Below, in pieces: positions 24,260-36,205 of a stretch of 64,000 nucleotides of DNA. The notes below the pieces were generated by a model. It was not told where the DNA came from, searched no databases, and worked only from the letters and a program-made list of their open reading frames with translations. Every line of letters begins with the position of its first letter. Position 1 is the stretch's first letter. Origin of the DNA: Paulinella micropora (taxonomy: Eukaryota > Cercozoa > Imbricatea > Euglyphida); the NCBI GenBank assembly GCA_009731375.1, contig BJOX01000078.1:411567-475566 (forward strand). The letters are read 5' to 3'. Made by a program: the position numbers and the translations under genes.

Positions 24260-24960
24260 AGGTGATGGGTGCGTTGAATTTTCAGGTGTGGGTGCCACCC
24301 GCGACCAGAACGGGTATGTACAATCACAGGGCTGGGGTTCCCGGGGAGAGGGCTCCCCGGAACCCCCCTGCCCCGTCGACAGGGTACGTTCAATTGCCGG
24401 AGGCACCGGCAAGTATTGCCAAAAAACAAGGAAATTTGGCATTCAGGACACTCCCCTAACGCAAATATTTGCGTGAATTCCAAAAAAATTATACCAGCAT
24501 CAAGATCGAGTCTGCTGCTAACCACCCTGCCAATATGAGCTCCAACTCCTCCTGCTTCACACAAACCATGATTTATTCCGATGGGGGGGGGGGGTGCAAA
24601 AAATGGCCAAATAAACAAGGAATTTTGGCATTCAGGACACTCCCCTAACGCAAATATTTGCGTGAATTCCAAGAAATTATATCAGCATCAACATCGAGTC
24701 TGGGGCTAGACACGCTGTCAATATGAGCTCCCAACTTCTGGTTCACACAAACCATGATTTATTCCGATTGGGGTGCGAAAAAAACAAGGAATTTTAGCAT
24801 TTAGGACACTCCCCTAACGCAAATATTTGCGTGAATTCCAAAAAAAATCATATCAGCATCAATATCGAGTCTGGGGCTAACCATCCTGCAAATATGAGCT
24901 CCCAAATCCTCCTCGCTCCGACAAACCATGATTTATTCCGACAGGGGTGCGAAAATGCGG
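24260..24960. repeat. Three-unit tandem satellite with a 16-bp palindrome
   Basis: Units of about 175-190 bp at about 24420-24600, 24605-24780 and 24780-24960. Each has CAAGGAATTTTGGCATTCAG (with variants), the perfect palindrome ACGCAAATATTTGCGT, GAATTCCA, ATCAGCATCAA, TGAGCTCC and CACAAACCATGATTTATTCC. The palindrome is unchanged in all three, while the ends differ in a G run. Confidence 0.85.
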
Positions 24961-25058
24961 GGTGTGTGTGTGTGTGTGTGTGGGGGGGGGGGGGAACAAA
25001 ATTTTCATTTCCCCCCTCCCTCCAAACCCCCAACCCCCTTCACCAACACCTTTCAGGG

Positions 25059-25106
<48 letters not shown>

Positions 25107-25135
25107 GTGCTTCTCTGTCAATGGCTGATGCATTT
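24961..25135. repeat. GT/G run, AAT repeat and SINE-A tail stub
   Basis: A GT run and G homopolymer are followed by C-rich sequence, an AAT repeat (25061-25105) and the first about 30 bp of a SINE-A tail before the gap at 25136. Confidence 0.8.
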
Positions 25136-25643
25136 NNNNNNNNNNNNNNNNNNNNNNNNNNNNNNNNNNNNNNNNNNNNNNNNNNNNNNNNNNNNNNNNN
25201 NNNNNNNNNNNNNNNNNNNNNNNNNNNNNNNNNNNNNNNNNNNNNNNNNNNNNNNNNNNNNNNNNNNNNNNNNNNNNNNNNNNNNNNNNNNNNNNNNNNN
25301 NNNNNNNNNNNNNNNNNNNNNNNNNNNNNNNNNNNNNNNNNNNNNNNNNNNNNNNNNNNNNNNNNNNNNNNNNNNNNNNNNNNNNNNNNNNNNNNNNNNN
25401 NNNNNNNNNNNNNNNNNNNNNNNNNNNNNNNNNNNNNNNNNNNNNNNNNNNNNNNNNNNNNNNNNNNNNNNNNNNNNNNNNNNNNNNNNNNNNNNNNNNN
25501 NNNNNNNNNNNNNNNNNNNNNNNNNNNNNNNNNNNNNNNNNNNNNNNNNNNNNNNNNNNNNNNNNNNNNNNNNNNNNNNNNNNNNNNNNNNNNNNNNNNN
25601 NNNNNNNNNNNNNNNNNNNNNNNNNNNNNNNNNNNNNNNNNNN
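25136..25643. other. Assembly gap
   Basis: 508 Ns between the two ends of a SINE-A element. Confidence 0.95.
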
Positions 25644-25737
25644 TATGTTCAATGAAAATACTGGTGGCACCGACGGGAATCGAACTGGCGACAGGGCCCA
25701 GATGGTAGAACTTGACCACTGGGCTATCACGGTGTCC

Positions 25738-25739
<2 letters not shown>
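25644..25739 (-). mobile_element. SINE-A copy, tRNA-like head
   Basis: Matches the head of the element described at 49491-49727, including the minus-strand A box TAGCCCAGTGG and B box AGTTCGATTCC. Confidence 0.8.
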
Positions 25740-25792
<53 letters not shown>

Positions 25793-25845
25793 TGATGATG
25801 ATAATGATGATGATAATGATGATAATGATGATGATGATGATAATG

Positions 25846-25910
<65 letters not shown>

Positions 25911-25950
25911 GATTTCAGCTCATCTAGCTGGGCTTTTTTTGTTTTGCTTT
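25740..25950. repeat. AAT/GAT microsatellite
   Basis: AAT with ATG/GAT blocks to about 25907, then a short unique stretch leading to the last exon of the HAD gene. Confidence 0.85.
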
Positions 25951-26008
25951 CTATGCTGCCAAGACTGATGAATTTACCAGCAACAAACATAAAATTAGGT
26001 AGATAGAT

Positions 26009-26041
<33 letters not shown>

Positions 26042-26552
26042 AAGATAGATAGACAGAATTTTCTTGGACAATTACATGACTAAACACCACCATAACTAGC
26101 AAAACAATGAGATCGTTGTCATCATCATCATCATCATCATCATCATCTCATCATCATCATCACAATCATTAACTACAACTACAACAACAAACAAGACAAC
26201 AAAGATTTCAAACAGCGACAAAAACATCTGCAAACAAACCAAGCAACAATTGCAGGAAAGACAACAAAGGCAAACAACAAAAAACAATAAGCAAGAAGAG
26301 TAACAACAAGCACAGCAGGCAAAACAAACAACAACCTGTTGTTCCCGTCGCTTCATACATTGCTGCCATAGCAGGCAGCTCTGTCAGGCATTTCAAGACT
26401 GGACCGTTCCACCTTTCCCGGCTGTGAACCAAGCATGCAAGCAATGCCAAATGGATTAAAAAATAATTATAAAGCTAGCTAAATAGTTAGGTGAGTAGAT
26501 ATATAGTATGCAGATAGACTAAAATAGATAGATGAATAGGTAGGTAGGTAGG

Positions 26553-26584
<32 letters not shown>

Positions 26585-26670
26585 CAGGTAGATATATACA
26601 TAGGTAGATAGCTAGATAGACAAATAGGCAGATGGACAGATGGACAGACAGATAGACGGAAAGATAAGAC

Positions 26671-26701
<31 letters not shown>

Positions 26702-26716
26702 CAGATAGACAGATAC

Positions 26717-26763
<47 letters not shown>

Positions 26764-26861
26764 TATAGATAGATAGGTAGATAGATAGATGGATAGTTAG
26801 AGATAGATAGATAGATAGATAGATAGATATATTATATATATATATAATATAGAGAGAGAGA

Positions 26862-26918
<57 letters not shown>

Positions 26919-27049
26919 GATATACCTTACTTTTGCAGATGCGGTTCGGAGCTGTCATGATCAGGGCGAAACAGCACAGCCAACATTCCTACATAAAAAG
27001 TAACGGTATAAATGATTATAATAGTAGCAGTGATACTGGTATACTAGTA

Positions 27050-27099
<50 letters not shown>

Positions 27100-27133
27100 A
27101 GTAGTAGTAAATAGTAGTAAGGTAAGTAGTAGT

Positions 27134-27209
<76 letters not shown>

Positions 27210-27416
27210 AAGAAGAAGAAGAAGAAGAAGAAGAAGAGGAGGAGGAGGAAGAAGAAGAAGAAGAAGAAGAAGAAGAAGAAGAAGAAGAAGAAGAAGAAAA
27301 AGAAGAAGAAGAAGAAAGAAGGAAAGAAAGAAAGAAAGAAAGAAGAAGAAGAAGAAGAAGAAGAAGAAGAAAGAAGAAGATGAAAGAAGAAGAAGAAGAA
27401 GAAGAAGAAGAAGAAA

Positions 27417-27448
<32 letters not shown>

Positions 27449-27842
27449 AGAAGAAGAAGAAGAAGAAGAAGAAGAAGAAGAAGAAAAAGAAAAAGAAAAA
27501 GAAAGAAAGAAGAAGAAGAAGAAAGAAGAAGAAGAAAGAAGAAAAAGAAGAAAAAGAAGAAGAAGAAGAAGAAGAAGAAGAAGAAGAAGAAGAAGAAGCG
27601 GCAGCAGCAGCAGCAGACCGGCCGATACCGCTCCAGAGAGCTCATTGCTTCCTCCGTCACCCACAAATAGACAACGCTGCAGACGCAACCAACACATATA
27701 TATTCAAATACATGCAGTACATAATGTGGTGTTCAGAAACACACTCACGCGCCTGCAAGCTCATTCGTTGTCCCTCTCACTTTCTTGAGATTTACCTTGC
27801 ACTCTGTCTATATTTCGTTTTCCTACCTCTTCTGTCTGTCTG

Positions 27843-27888
<46 letters not shown>

Positions 27889-28283
27889 GCTCTCTCTCTC
27901 TCTCTCCACATCCGTCGTCCACAAATAGACATCTCTTGATACACGACGAGTATGTATGTAGTGCGATACGTATATCTAGCTCTGTATGCATGATATAAAT
28001 ATATAAACATATAAAAGTTCATATATCAAGACCTTCGCCTTGAAATTGAGACGTTGGGCAGTTGTTTGGTAGATCTGTGGCTCTGTACACAAAGGTATGT
28101 ATGTATGCATGCTTGTATGTTTGCATGTATGTAGCCTTGTGAACATCTGATGTCGATAACGGTGAGAAAGGCGATGGGCCAAAATCAATAATGGCGACAT
28201 AGAGATGAAAGAAAGGGATCAAGAAGAGAAAGAAGATGACAGAGGGATAGAAAGAGTGTGTGGCCAACACGAGACAGGAACCA

Positions 28284-28331
<48 letters not shown>

Positions 28332-28362
28332 AAAATGGAGAGAGAGAGAGAAAGAAACAAAG

Positions 28363-28410
<48 letters not shown>

Positions 28411-28816
28411 ACAGAAAGACCTGGTTTGGCAATACCTTCCACCGCGGAGAAGATAGCGGTGTCCTATACACAGGGAGCAAACGCATAACATACCATAACA
28501 TACCATAATAACATGACATAACATAACATAACATAACATAACATAACTTGACATAACAAAACATAACAAAACATAACACGACATGACATAACATGACATG
28601 ACATAACATGACATGACATAACATGACATGAACATAACATGACAATACATAAATTAAGATATCTTAAGATAACTTGATATCTTAAGATAGCTCATCATAA
28701 CATAATGTAATTACATGCATCGCGGAAAAGGCCGCGATGTGCTTTGCGTAGGGAGAACAAGCAGCTAATTGACAGTTAGATTATTAGATAGATAGGTAGG
28801 TAGGTAGGTAGGTAGG

Positions 28817-28849
<33 letters not shown>

Positions 28850-29353
28850 GAAAATAAAAAGAGAAAAAGAAATCAACCAACAAACACAAAAAAGAAAGAA
28901 AGAAAGAAAGAAAGAAAGAAAAGTAAGAAAAGTACGTAAGTAAGTAAGTAAGAAAGTAAGAAAGTAAGAAAGAAAGAAAGAAAGTAAGAAAGAAAGAAGG
29001 AAAGACCATAAGAGGCGCGAGGGGAGAATTGGGCCAGAGAAATGGAACCTCATGCGTGCAATTGCTATGTACATATGTATATATGTACATACATACAAAC
29101 ATGCATACATACATACACACATACATACATACATACATTTTCATATGCAAACACAAATACAAACATAAATAGTTACAAAACCCACCGCTCAACACACTCA
29201 TACATAGAAACCTATATTAAAGCACTAAAAATACGTGCATTTATACATGTACATGTAGAAACATACATCTACTGATACAAACGGTACAAGAAGCAGTTGA
29301 AAAGGAAACCGTACGATAATCAAGTAATAAGTAAATATGTAGAATGATGGATG

Positions 29354-29390
<37 letters not shown>

Positions 29391-29398
29391 ATAGATAA

Positions 29399-29436
<38 letters not shown>

Positions 29437-29477
29437 GGATGGATGGATAGATGGATGAATGGATAGATGGATGGATG

Positions 29478-29524
<47 letters not shown>

Positions 29525-29634
29525 GGATAACCTCAGCAGAGCAGTAGGAAAACCAGCCTGCCTCAGCTCGCCCAACACCTGGGAATTCATATTTGCACAC
29601 TCGTGTGTTTTGTATATGTACTCTATTTAAGTAC

Positions 29635-29719
<85 letters not shown>

Positions 29720-29724
29720 CCTAC

Positions 29725-29782
<58 letters not shown>

Positions 29783-29795
29783 GTCTGTCTGTCTA

Positions 29796-29867
<72 letters not shown>

Positions 29868-31072
29868 CTTGCACACCCGTAGAGCAAACTTTCGAGGGGT
29901 CATCACCTGCATAATTACATGCACATATTGTTTTGATATTTTTATATGGACATATTTATATTGTAGAGATGTTTGTGTGTGCATGATTGCGTGGAGGTTT
30001 TATGTATGTATGCATGTATGTATGCATGTATGTATGCATGTATGTATGTATGTATGTATGCATGTTTGTATGTTTGTATGCATGTATGTATGTATGTATG
30101 CATAAAATGAAAAGTATTAATGCATATGCTATATACAATACATTCCATTTGTATGCAGACTTATATGTATGTGTGCGTATAAGAAAAAAAAAAAAAGCAA
30201 AAGAAAATTGAATGGAGGACAATGCATGTATATTTAGTCATACTCTATGTACACATAAATGTATGTATACCTCTTGGATATAGTCCAATCTTGCCCTGAC
30301 CGCCCGCTCAACGCCAGCAGGAGAAGGAACTACTCCCAGCTCTGATCATGAGAACAACCAAGAAACAGACCAAGAACATGCATGCATGTATGTATGTATG
30401 CATGTTGTATGCATGCATGTATGTATGTGCATATGTATGAGACAGAGCAAGAACATGCATGCATGTATGTATGTATGCATCTATGTATGTACGTACGTAT
30501 GCATGTAAGTATGTATGTATGCATGCATGTATGTATGTACATATGTATGTGTGTATTTATGAGACAGAGCAAGAACGTGCATGCAAGTATGTGTATGCAT
30601 CTATGTATGTATGTACGTATGCATGTAAGTAGGTATGTATGAATGCATGTAAGTAGGTATGTATGAATGCATGTATGTATGTGCATATATGTATGTGTGT
30701 ATGTATGAAACCGAGCAAGAACATGTATGCATTTATACATGTATGTATCTATGTATGTATGTACGTATGCATGTAAGTATGCATGCATGCATGTATGTAC
30801 ATATGTATGTGTATATGAATGAAACAGAGCAAGAACATGCATGCATGTATGTATATATGCATCCATGTATGTATGAACGTATGCATGTAAGTATGTATGC
30901 ATGCATGCATGTATGTTTATATGCATCTATGTATGTATGTATTTACGTATGCATGTAAGTATGTATGCATGCATGCATGAATGTATGTACATATGTATGT
31001 GTGTATATATATGTACAGACGCATGCGTTAAGAGACAGGCAGACAGACAAAATGACAAACACGCAAGTACTT

Positions 31073-31151
<79 letters not shown>

Positions 31152-31170
31152 TGAATGAATGAATGAATGA

Positions 31171-31220
<50 letters not shown>

Positions 31221-31439
31221 AGGGAGGGAGGGAGGGAGGAAGGAGAGAAGAGAAGAGAAGAGGAGAGAAGAGAAGAGAAGAGAAGAGAAGAGGGAAGGGA
31301 AGGGAAGGGAAGGGAAGAGGAAGAGGAAGAGGAAGAGGAAGAGGAAGAGAAGAGAAGAGAAGAGAAGAGAAGAGAAGAGAAGAGAAGAGAGGAGAGGAGA
31401 GGAGAGAAGAGGAGAGAGACAGATAGAGAGAGCGAGAGC

Positions 31440-31507
<68 letters not shown>

Positions 31508-31678
31508 GAGNNNNNNNNNNNNNNNNNNNNNNNNNNNNNNNNNNNNNNNNNNNNNNNNNNNNNNNNNNNNNNNNNNNNNNNNNNNNNNNNNNNNNNNNNN
31601 NNNNNNNNNNNNNNNNNNNNNNNNNNNNNNNNNNNNNNNNNNNNNNNNNNNNNNNNNNNNNNNNNNNNNNNNNNNNNN

Positions 31679-31745
<67 letters not shown>

Positions 31746-32175
31746 GACCGGCGCACACAACTTGCACATCATACTGACAGCTCAGTGTGTCTGGTCGCCT
31801 GGCTGTGGGCATTTTGCAAGAAGAAAGAGAAGAAGAAGAAGAAGAAGAAGAAGAAGAAGAAGAAGAAGAAGAAGAAGAAGAAGAAGAAGGAGAAGAAGAA
31901 AAAGAAGAAGAAGAAGGAGGAGGAGGAGAAGGAGAAGGAGAAGAAGAAGGAGAAGGAGGAGAAGGAGGAGGAGGAGGAAGAGAAGAAGAAGAAGAAGAAG
32001 AAGAAGAAGAAGAAGAAGAAGAAGAAGAAGAAGAAGATGAAGAAAGGAGAAGAAAAAGAAGAAGAAGAAGAAGAAGAGGAAGGAGGAGGAGGAGGAGGAG
32101 GAGGAGAGAAGGAGGAGGAGAGGAGGAGGAGGGGCAGCAGCAGTAGCAGCAAGATGAAACAAAAGTGGGAAAAAG

Positions 32176-32214
<39 letters not shown>

Positions 32215-32592
32215 AAAAAAAAAAAAAAGATGGAGCTGGTGGAGAAAAAGAATAATAANNNNNNNNNNTTCTCTCTCTCTCTCTCTATATATATACATAT
32301 ATATTATATATATATACATATATAAATATGTATATATATATAATATATATACATATATATATATGTATATATATATATGCTAAACACACACATACTCCTG
32401 TTAATGATGACTGGAGGGGGGGATGTAATACCCTTACGTTTCTTCACCGTGGCGAACCACGCTCGAGAAAATTCCTGTATGTGTATGTAGAGGAATATAC
32501 ATAGGAATGTATGTATACATAGGTATGTACGTATATATGCATAAATATATCTATCTATCTATCGATCTATCGATCTATCGATCTATCGATCG

Positions 32593-32660
<68 letters not shown>

Positions 32661-32732
32661 GTCTGTCTGTCTATCTATCTATACCTGAGGAGAAATATGA
32701 AGAGTATCAGCAGCTTTAGCCAGGGCCTATGC

Positions 32733-32766
<34 letters not shown>

Positions 32767-33233
32767 TGTATGCATGTATACATACTACATACATACATAG
32801 ATACATACATACATACACACATGCATACATGCATAGGTATACAGGCGTATATACATACATACATACATACATACATACATTTTCATACGCAGTGATATGA
32901 TTCAATTGTGTTATGCGGGTTTATGCCTGAATATGTGGATCTTCCTGTGCATTTGTGTGTGTGTGTGTGTGTGGATATATGCATGTATGTATGCATGTAT
33001 GTATGTGTGTATGTATGTCTGTATATGTGTGAGTTTTCACCTCTTCATAGCCTCGCCGTGAGAAATTATGAGCCTGTTTATGATAAGACATACGAATATA
33101 TGCACAATCAGGAAGGTAGGTAGGTAGGTAAGTTAGGTAGCTAGGTAGGTAGGTAGGTTGGTAAGCACAACGTAAGTCAGTAGGTAAGTATATATACATA
33201 CACACATACATACATACATGCATACATACATAC

Positions 33234-33265
<32 letters not shown>

Positions 33266-33341
33266 ATATACATAGAGAGAGAGAGAGAGAGAGATTTACC
33301 AAGGTTCCGAAGAGATCGAGAACGACCGCCAGGTTTCTCAT
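25951..33341 (-). CDS. HAD-superfamily hydrolase, complete, 15 micro-exons
   Basis: Exons in order are 33300-33341, 33041-33073, 32685-32726, 32438-32474, 31749-31802, 30271-30341, 29877-29906, 29532-29578, 29007-29064, 28421-28463, 28033-28082, 27619-27676, 26931-26988, 26336-26421 and 25951-25964. They total 723 bp: ATG, 240 residues, TAG. All introns are GT-AG and every phase agrees. Motif I is VVLDLFGTL with nucleophile Asp9, motif II is LLSNC with Ser119, motif III is IAKPEPQIY with Lys151, and motif IV is [10 protein letters not shown] with Asp176 and Glu181. The family also shows the [15 protein letters not shown] block seen here at 119-137. These are phosphatase/dehalogenase-fold enzymes acting through an aspartyl intermediate; the substrate is unknown. 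Introns are ATCT, TATG, GA, GAA and AAT microsatellites. The first 13 exons and motifs are secure; the 14-bp last exon is the weakest. Confidence 0.88.
26100..26335. repeat. ATC and CAA-type repeats in the last HAD intron
   Basis: ATC repeats (26117-26160) and CAA-rich sequence make up most of this part of the intron. No other feature is seen. Confidence 0.7.
26480..26925. repeat. GATA, TA, GT and GA microsatellites in a HAD intron
   Basis: GATA/GGTA tetranucleotides at 26490-26828 are followed by TA, GT and GA runs. On the minus strand they give the pyrimidine tract before exon 14. Confidence 0.9.
27045..27600. repeat. GTA then GAA/GAAA microsatellite in a HAD intron
   Basis: GTA repeats to about 27208 pass into GAA, GGA and GAAA repeats to 27599. 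Long open frames on both strands encode homopolymeric residues only and are artefacts. Confidence 0.9.
27907..27945 (-). repeat. Partial copy of HAD exon 12, 5' edge
   Basis: The minus strand reads AGATGTCTATTTGTGGACGA, matching CGTTGTCTATTTGTGGGTGA at the start of exon 12. It lies upstream of the exon in gene direction and keeps the 5' part only. An AAG precedes it. Confidence 0.7.
28285..28410. repeat. GAAA and GA microsatellites
   Basis: GAAA repeat followed by a GA run, between HAD exons 10 and 11. Confidence 0.9.
28488..28700. repeat. ATAAC/ATGAC pentanucleotide microsatellite
   Basis: Repeats of CATAA and CATGA type across about 200 bp between HAD exons 9 and 10. Confidence 0.85.
28716..28765 (-). 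repeat. Partial copy of HAD exon 10, 5' edge
   Basis: The minus strand holds CACATCGCGGCCTTTTCCGC, which aligns with CACCGCTATCTTCTCCGCGG of exon 10. It lies upstream of the exon in gene direction. Confidence 0.6.
28786..29000. repeat. GGTA, GATA, GAAA and GTAA microsatellites
   Basis: Tetranucleotide tracts in the intron after HAD exon 9. Confidence 0.9.
29341..29525. repeat. GATA/GGAT tetranucleotide tract
   Basis: Intron after HAD exon 8. The same motif appears on the other strand as ATCT in 29633-29868. Confidence 0.9.
29633..29868. repeat. ATCT/GTCT tetranucleotide tract
   Basis: About 235 bp of nearly pure repeat between HAD exons 7 and 8. Confidence 0.9.
30368..30970 (-). repeat. 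Repeated acceptor-side tract upstream of HAD exon 6
   Basis: A segment of the type AGACAGAGCAAGAACATGCA recurs at about 30369, 30440, 30561, 30707 and 30822, separated by TATG repeats. On the minus strand it is a T/C-rich tract like the one just upstream of the exon 6 acceptor (30342-30375). No exon sequence is included in the extra copies. Confidence 0.7.
31076..31743. repeat. TA, GA, AATG, GGGA and GAGAA microsatellites with a gap
   Basis: A series of purine-rich tracts containing the gap 31511-31678. Lies between HAD exons 5 and 6. No gene is visible. Confidence 0.9.
31826..32400. repeat. GAA/GGA tract, poly-A, 10-N gap, CT and TA runs
   Basis: GAA/GGA repeats to about 32135, poly-A at 32179-32228, the gap at 32259-32268, then CT and TA repeats. 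All lie in the intron between HAD exons 4 and 5. Confidence 0.9.
32547..32680. repeat. ATCT/ATCG tetranucleotide tract
   Basis: Intron between HAD exons 3 and 4. Confidence 0.9.
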
Positions 33342-33431
33342 CTCGCCACATCATCAATTTAGAGTGTGAAACAAAAAGAATAACAAGAATGCCAAAAAAC
33401 AAATATGCAACAAAGAATAACAGCAAACAGC

Positions 33432-33466
<35 letters not shown>

Positions 33467-33783
33467 GTGGTGTCCCTGATGCCGGGATTACAGTGTTTTT
33501 TATTTCGTGTATCGGCAGCCACGCTTCCAGCTCGTTATTGAATGTTATTAATTGAAAGGAACAACAACAGTAACAAAAACAACAACAGCAGCAGCAGCAG
33601 CAGACAATAACAACTGCAGCCGAGATGGAAGTGTTTTTATTTCGTTATGGCAGCCCACGCTCCAACCAGTAACTAATAAGTTAATTAAAACAACAACAAC
33701 ACGCTCTATTTCTTTTCTATCTTTCTCTTTCTCCCTCTCCCTCCCCTCCACCCCCCTCCCCCTCTCTCTCTCTCTCTCTCTTA

Positions 33784-33831
<48 letters not shown>

Positions 33832-33838
33832 GTTATGT
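33342..33838. other. 5' flank of the HAD gene; CAA/CAG and CT repeats
   Basis: Contains CAA repeats (33430-33466, 33562-33603), two short retroelement tail fragments (each a GGCAGCC.ACGCT block leading to TTAATTRAAA and a CAA run) and CT runs at 33763-33830. The HAD promoter should lie here but no defined motif is visible. Confidence 0.55.
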
Positions 33839-34745
33839 CTGTGACTCTCATGCCACAGCTTACTCGCCTCCTCCTCTCCCGCGGGCTTTTCACCCCGCAA
33901 CCGCACGTCTTCTGTGGCCCAGCTAGTGTGCTAGGGGGTGCTCTCTCTCTCGCAGCCTTCACTTCCAATGAGTCAGTTGATAGGGCCCACCACTCCCTAT
34001 CTCGGTCAATCTCATGTTGCGTTGGCCTCATAGCCCTGAGTTCACAAGCTGGGCCCATGGCCAATGCAGGATACCGGAAACGGCCATGGGGCGGGCGTCC
34101 ACCACTTGTGCGAACGCTAGGCTATGTTCCCTCGCCTCTATAGCTCTGGCTCTGAATGTTATCTAGACAGATCTTTTGTTCGGCCTCCAGTGCTTGTGAT
34201 TGACTGCTGGTGTCTGCTAGCCCCATACTATGACTATAGTTTCACACTTGAGCATCTATCTTGTTGCTCAGACTGTATACTCAGAGGCCACGGCGAGCCT
34301 CTCCTCCCCCTCCATCTTCCCTCTCTCTTCCTTTTCTCCCTTCTCCGCGGACTAGTTCTCTTCCTATGGCTCTCGTCTGCTCTCGTCGATGACTTTCCTC
34401 TTCTCACTCTTTTGTTTTTGTTCTACTATAGTGCATGCTCTTCTGCTCTTTTTTGTTCTATCTTTATTTTTTGTTTATGATCTCTAAAGTCTTATAGTAC
34501 AGTGACAAGCTCTGGCGTCCCGAGTCGGCTGGGGATGATTAGACATTTAATATTTGTCTTTAAGTGACAGTTATTAATGAAGGCCGTTAGCCACACACCA
34601 TCTTGCCCTTGATTTACTTAATTTTCATTATTAATTAAATTAAAACAACAACAACAACGACGACGACAACAACAACGACGACGACAACAACAACGACGAC
34701 GACAACAACAACAACAACAACAACAACACTTGTATTTAATTGGCA
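33839..34745 (+). mobile_element. Non-LTR element, 5'-truncated, 3' UTR and CAA tail (copy A)
   Basis: Matches the 3' UTR that follows the nuclease ORF at 39.3-40.5 kb. Landmarks are GTGACTCTCATGCCACAG, the hairpin 34043-34110, GGCGGGCGTCCACCACTTGT, the TACTATAGTGCATGCTCTTC block, GCTCTGGCGTCCCGAGTCGG and CACACACCATCTTGCC. It ends in TTAATTAAATTAAA and a CAA/ACG trinucleotide tail. Confidence 0.85.
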
Positions 34746-34972
34746 GTTATTACTGAAGGCCGTTAGCCACACACCATCTTGTCAATGATTTAGTTACTTA
34801 TTAATTAAAGTGAACAACAACAACAACAACAACAACCAACAACAACAATAACGTTAGCCACGCACCATTTTGCCATTGATCAAGTTATTTTTTAATTAAA
34901 TTAAAAAACAACAACAACAACAGCAACAACAACGACAACAACAACAACAACGACAACGACAACGATGACGAG

Positions 34973-35013
<41 letters not shown>

Positions 35014-35053
35014 CGACGACGACGACGACGACAATGACAACGACGACGACACA

Positions 35054-35092
<39 letters not shown>

Positions 35093-35106
35093 CGACGACA
35101 ACGACG

Positions 35107-35160
<54 letters not shown>
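34746..35160 (+). repeat. Two short 3'-end copies with CAA/CGA tails
   Basis: GAAGGCCGTTAGCCACACAC and GTTAGCCACGCACCATTTTG mark two further truncated 3' ends at about 34751 and 34853, each followed by a trinucleotide tail. The second tail expands into CAACGA repeats. Confidence 0.8.
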
Positions 35161-35172
<12 letters not shown>

Positions 35173-35735
35173 GACGACGGACGACGACGGAGACGACGAC
35201 GGACGACGGACGACGACGACGGACAACGGACGACGACGACGGACGACGGACGACGACGACGGACGACGGACGACGACGACGGACGACGGACGACGGACGA
35301 CGGACGACGGACGACGGACGACGACGACGGACGACGACGACGGACGACGGACGACGGACGACGGACGACGGACGACGACGACGGACGACGACGACGGACG
35401 ACGACGACGGACGACGGACGACGGACGACGGACGACGACGACGGACGACGGACGACGGGACGACGGACGACGATGACGGACGACGGACGACGACGACGGA
35501 CGACGGACGACGACGACGGACGACGGACGACGACGACGGACGGACGACAACGACGGACGACGGACGACGACGACGGACGACCGACAACGACGGACGACCG
35601 ACGACGACGACGGACGACGACGACGGACGACGACGACGACAGACGACGACGACGACGGACGACGACGACGACGGACGACAACGACGACGGACGACGACGG
35701 ACGACGACGGAAGACGACGACGACGACGACGACGA
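35161..35735. repeat. GC-rich GAC/GGAC satellite
   Basis: About 570 bp built only of GACGACGACG and GGACGACG modules in irregular order. It continues directly from, and back into, CAA-type tails, so it probably arose by expansion of a mutated tail. All six frames are open or nearly so because stops cannot form; the frames are not genes. Confidence 0.9.
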
Positions 35736-36205
35736 CTACGACGACAACAACAACAACAACAATAACAACAACAACAACAATAACAACAACAACAATAACA
35801 ACAACAACAATAACAACAACAACAACAACAACAATAATAACAATAACAACAACAAAAACAACAACAACAACAATAACAATAACAACAACAATAACAACAA
35901 CATTATTACTAAATTGAACAACAACAACACCATCTTGCATTTTAAGTATTTTGTTTAACTATTATCATTATTATTAAATTGAACAACAACAACAACAACA
36001 ACAACCGGGGATGAAAGTGCCGAGTGAAGGCCGTAGCCAAACACCATCTTGCATTAAGCAGTTTATTTAAATTCATTATTATTATTAAATTCAACAAAAA
36101 CAACAACAACAACAATAACAACAAAGTGGCGAGTGAAGGCCGTAGCCACACACCATCTTGGACTAATCAGTTGATTTAAATTTATTATTATTATTAAATT
36201 GAACA
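35736..36205 (+). repeat. CAA/AAT tail tract and two short 3'-end copies
   Basis: AACAAC/AATAAC repeats to about 35905. Then two copies of the element's last about 80 bp occur (GTGAAGGCCGTAGCC and ACACCATCTTG at about 36026 and 36135), each ending in ATTATTAAATT and CAA. Confidence 0.8.

Noticed and set aside
27016-27697. Protein-coding frames through the GAA/GTA tract joined to HAD exon 12
   Set aside because: The frame that runs on is poly-Phe/Leu/Ser. The exon ends at a GTCTGC donor and joins exon 13 in phase.
33110-33190. Telomere-like GGTA repeats
   Set aside because: GGTA is a tetranucleotide variant of the local microsatellites and not a TTAGGG or TTTAGGG-type repeat; it lies inside the HAD gene.
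34885-35958. Repeat proteins in the GAC satellite
   Set aside because: Every frame lacks stops because of base content; composition is mechanical and there is no start or domain.
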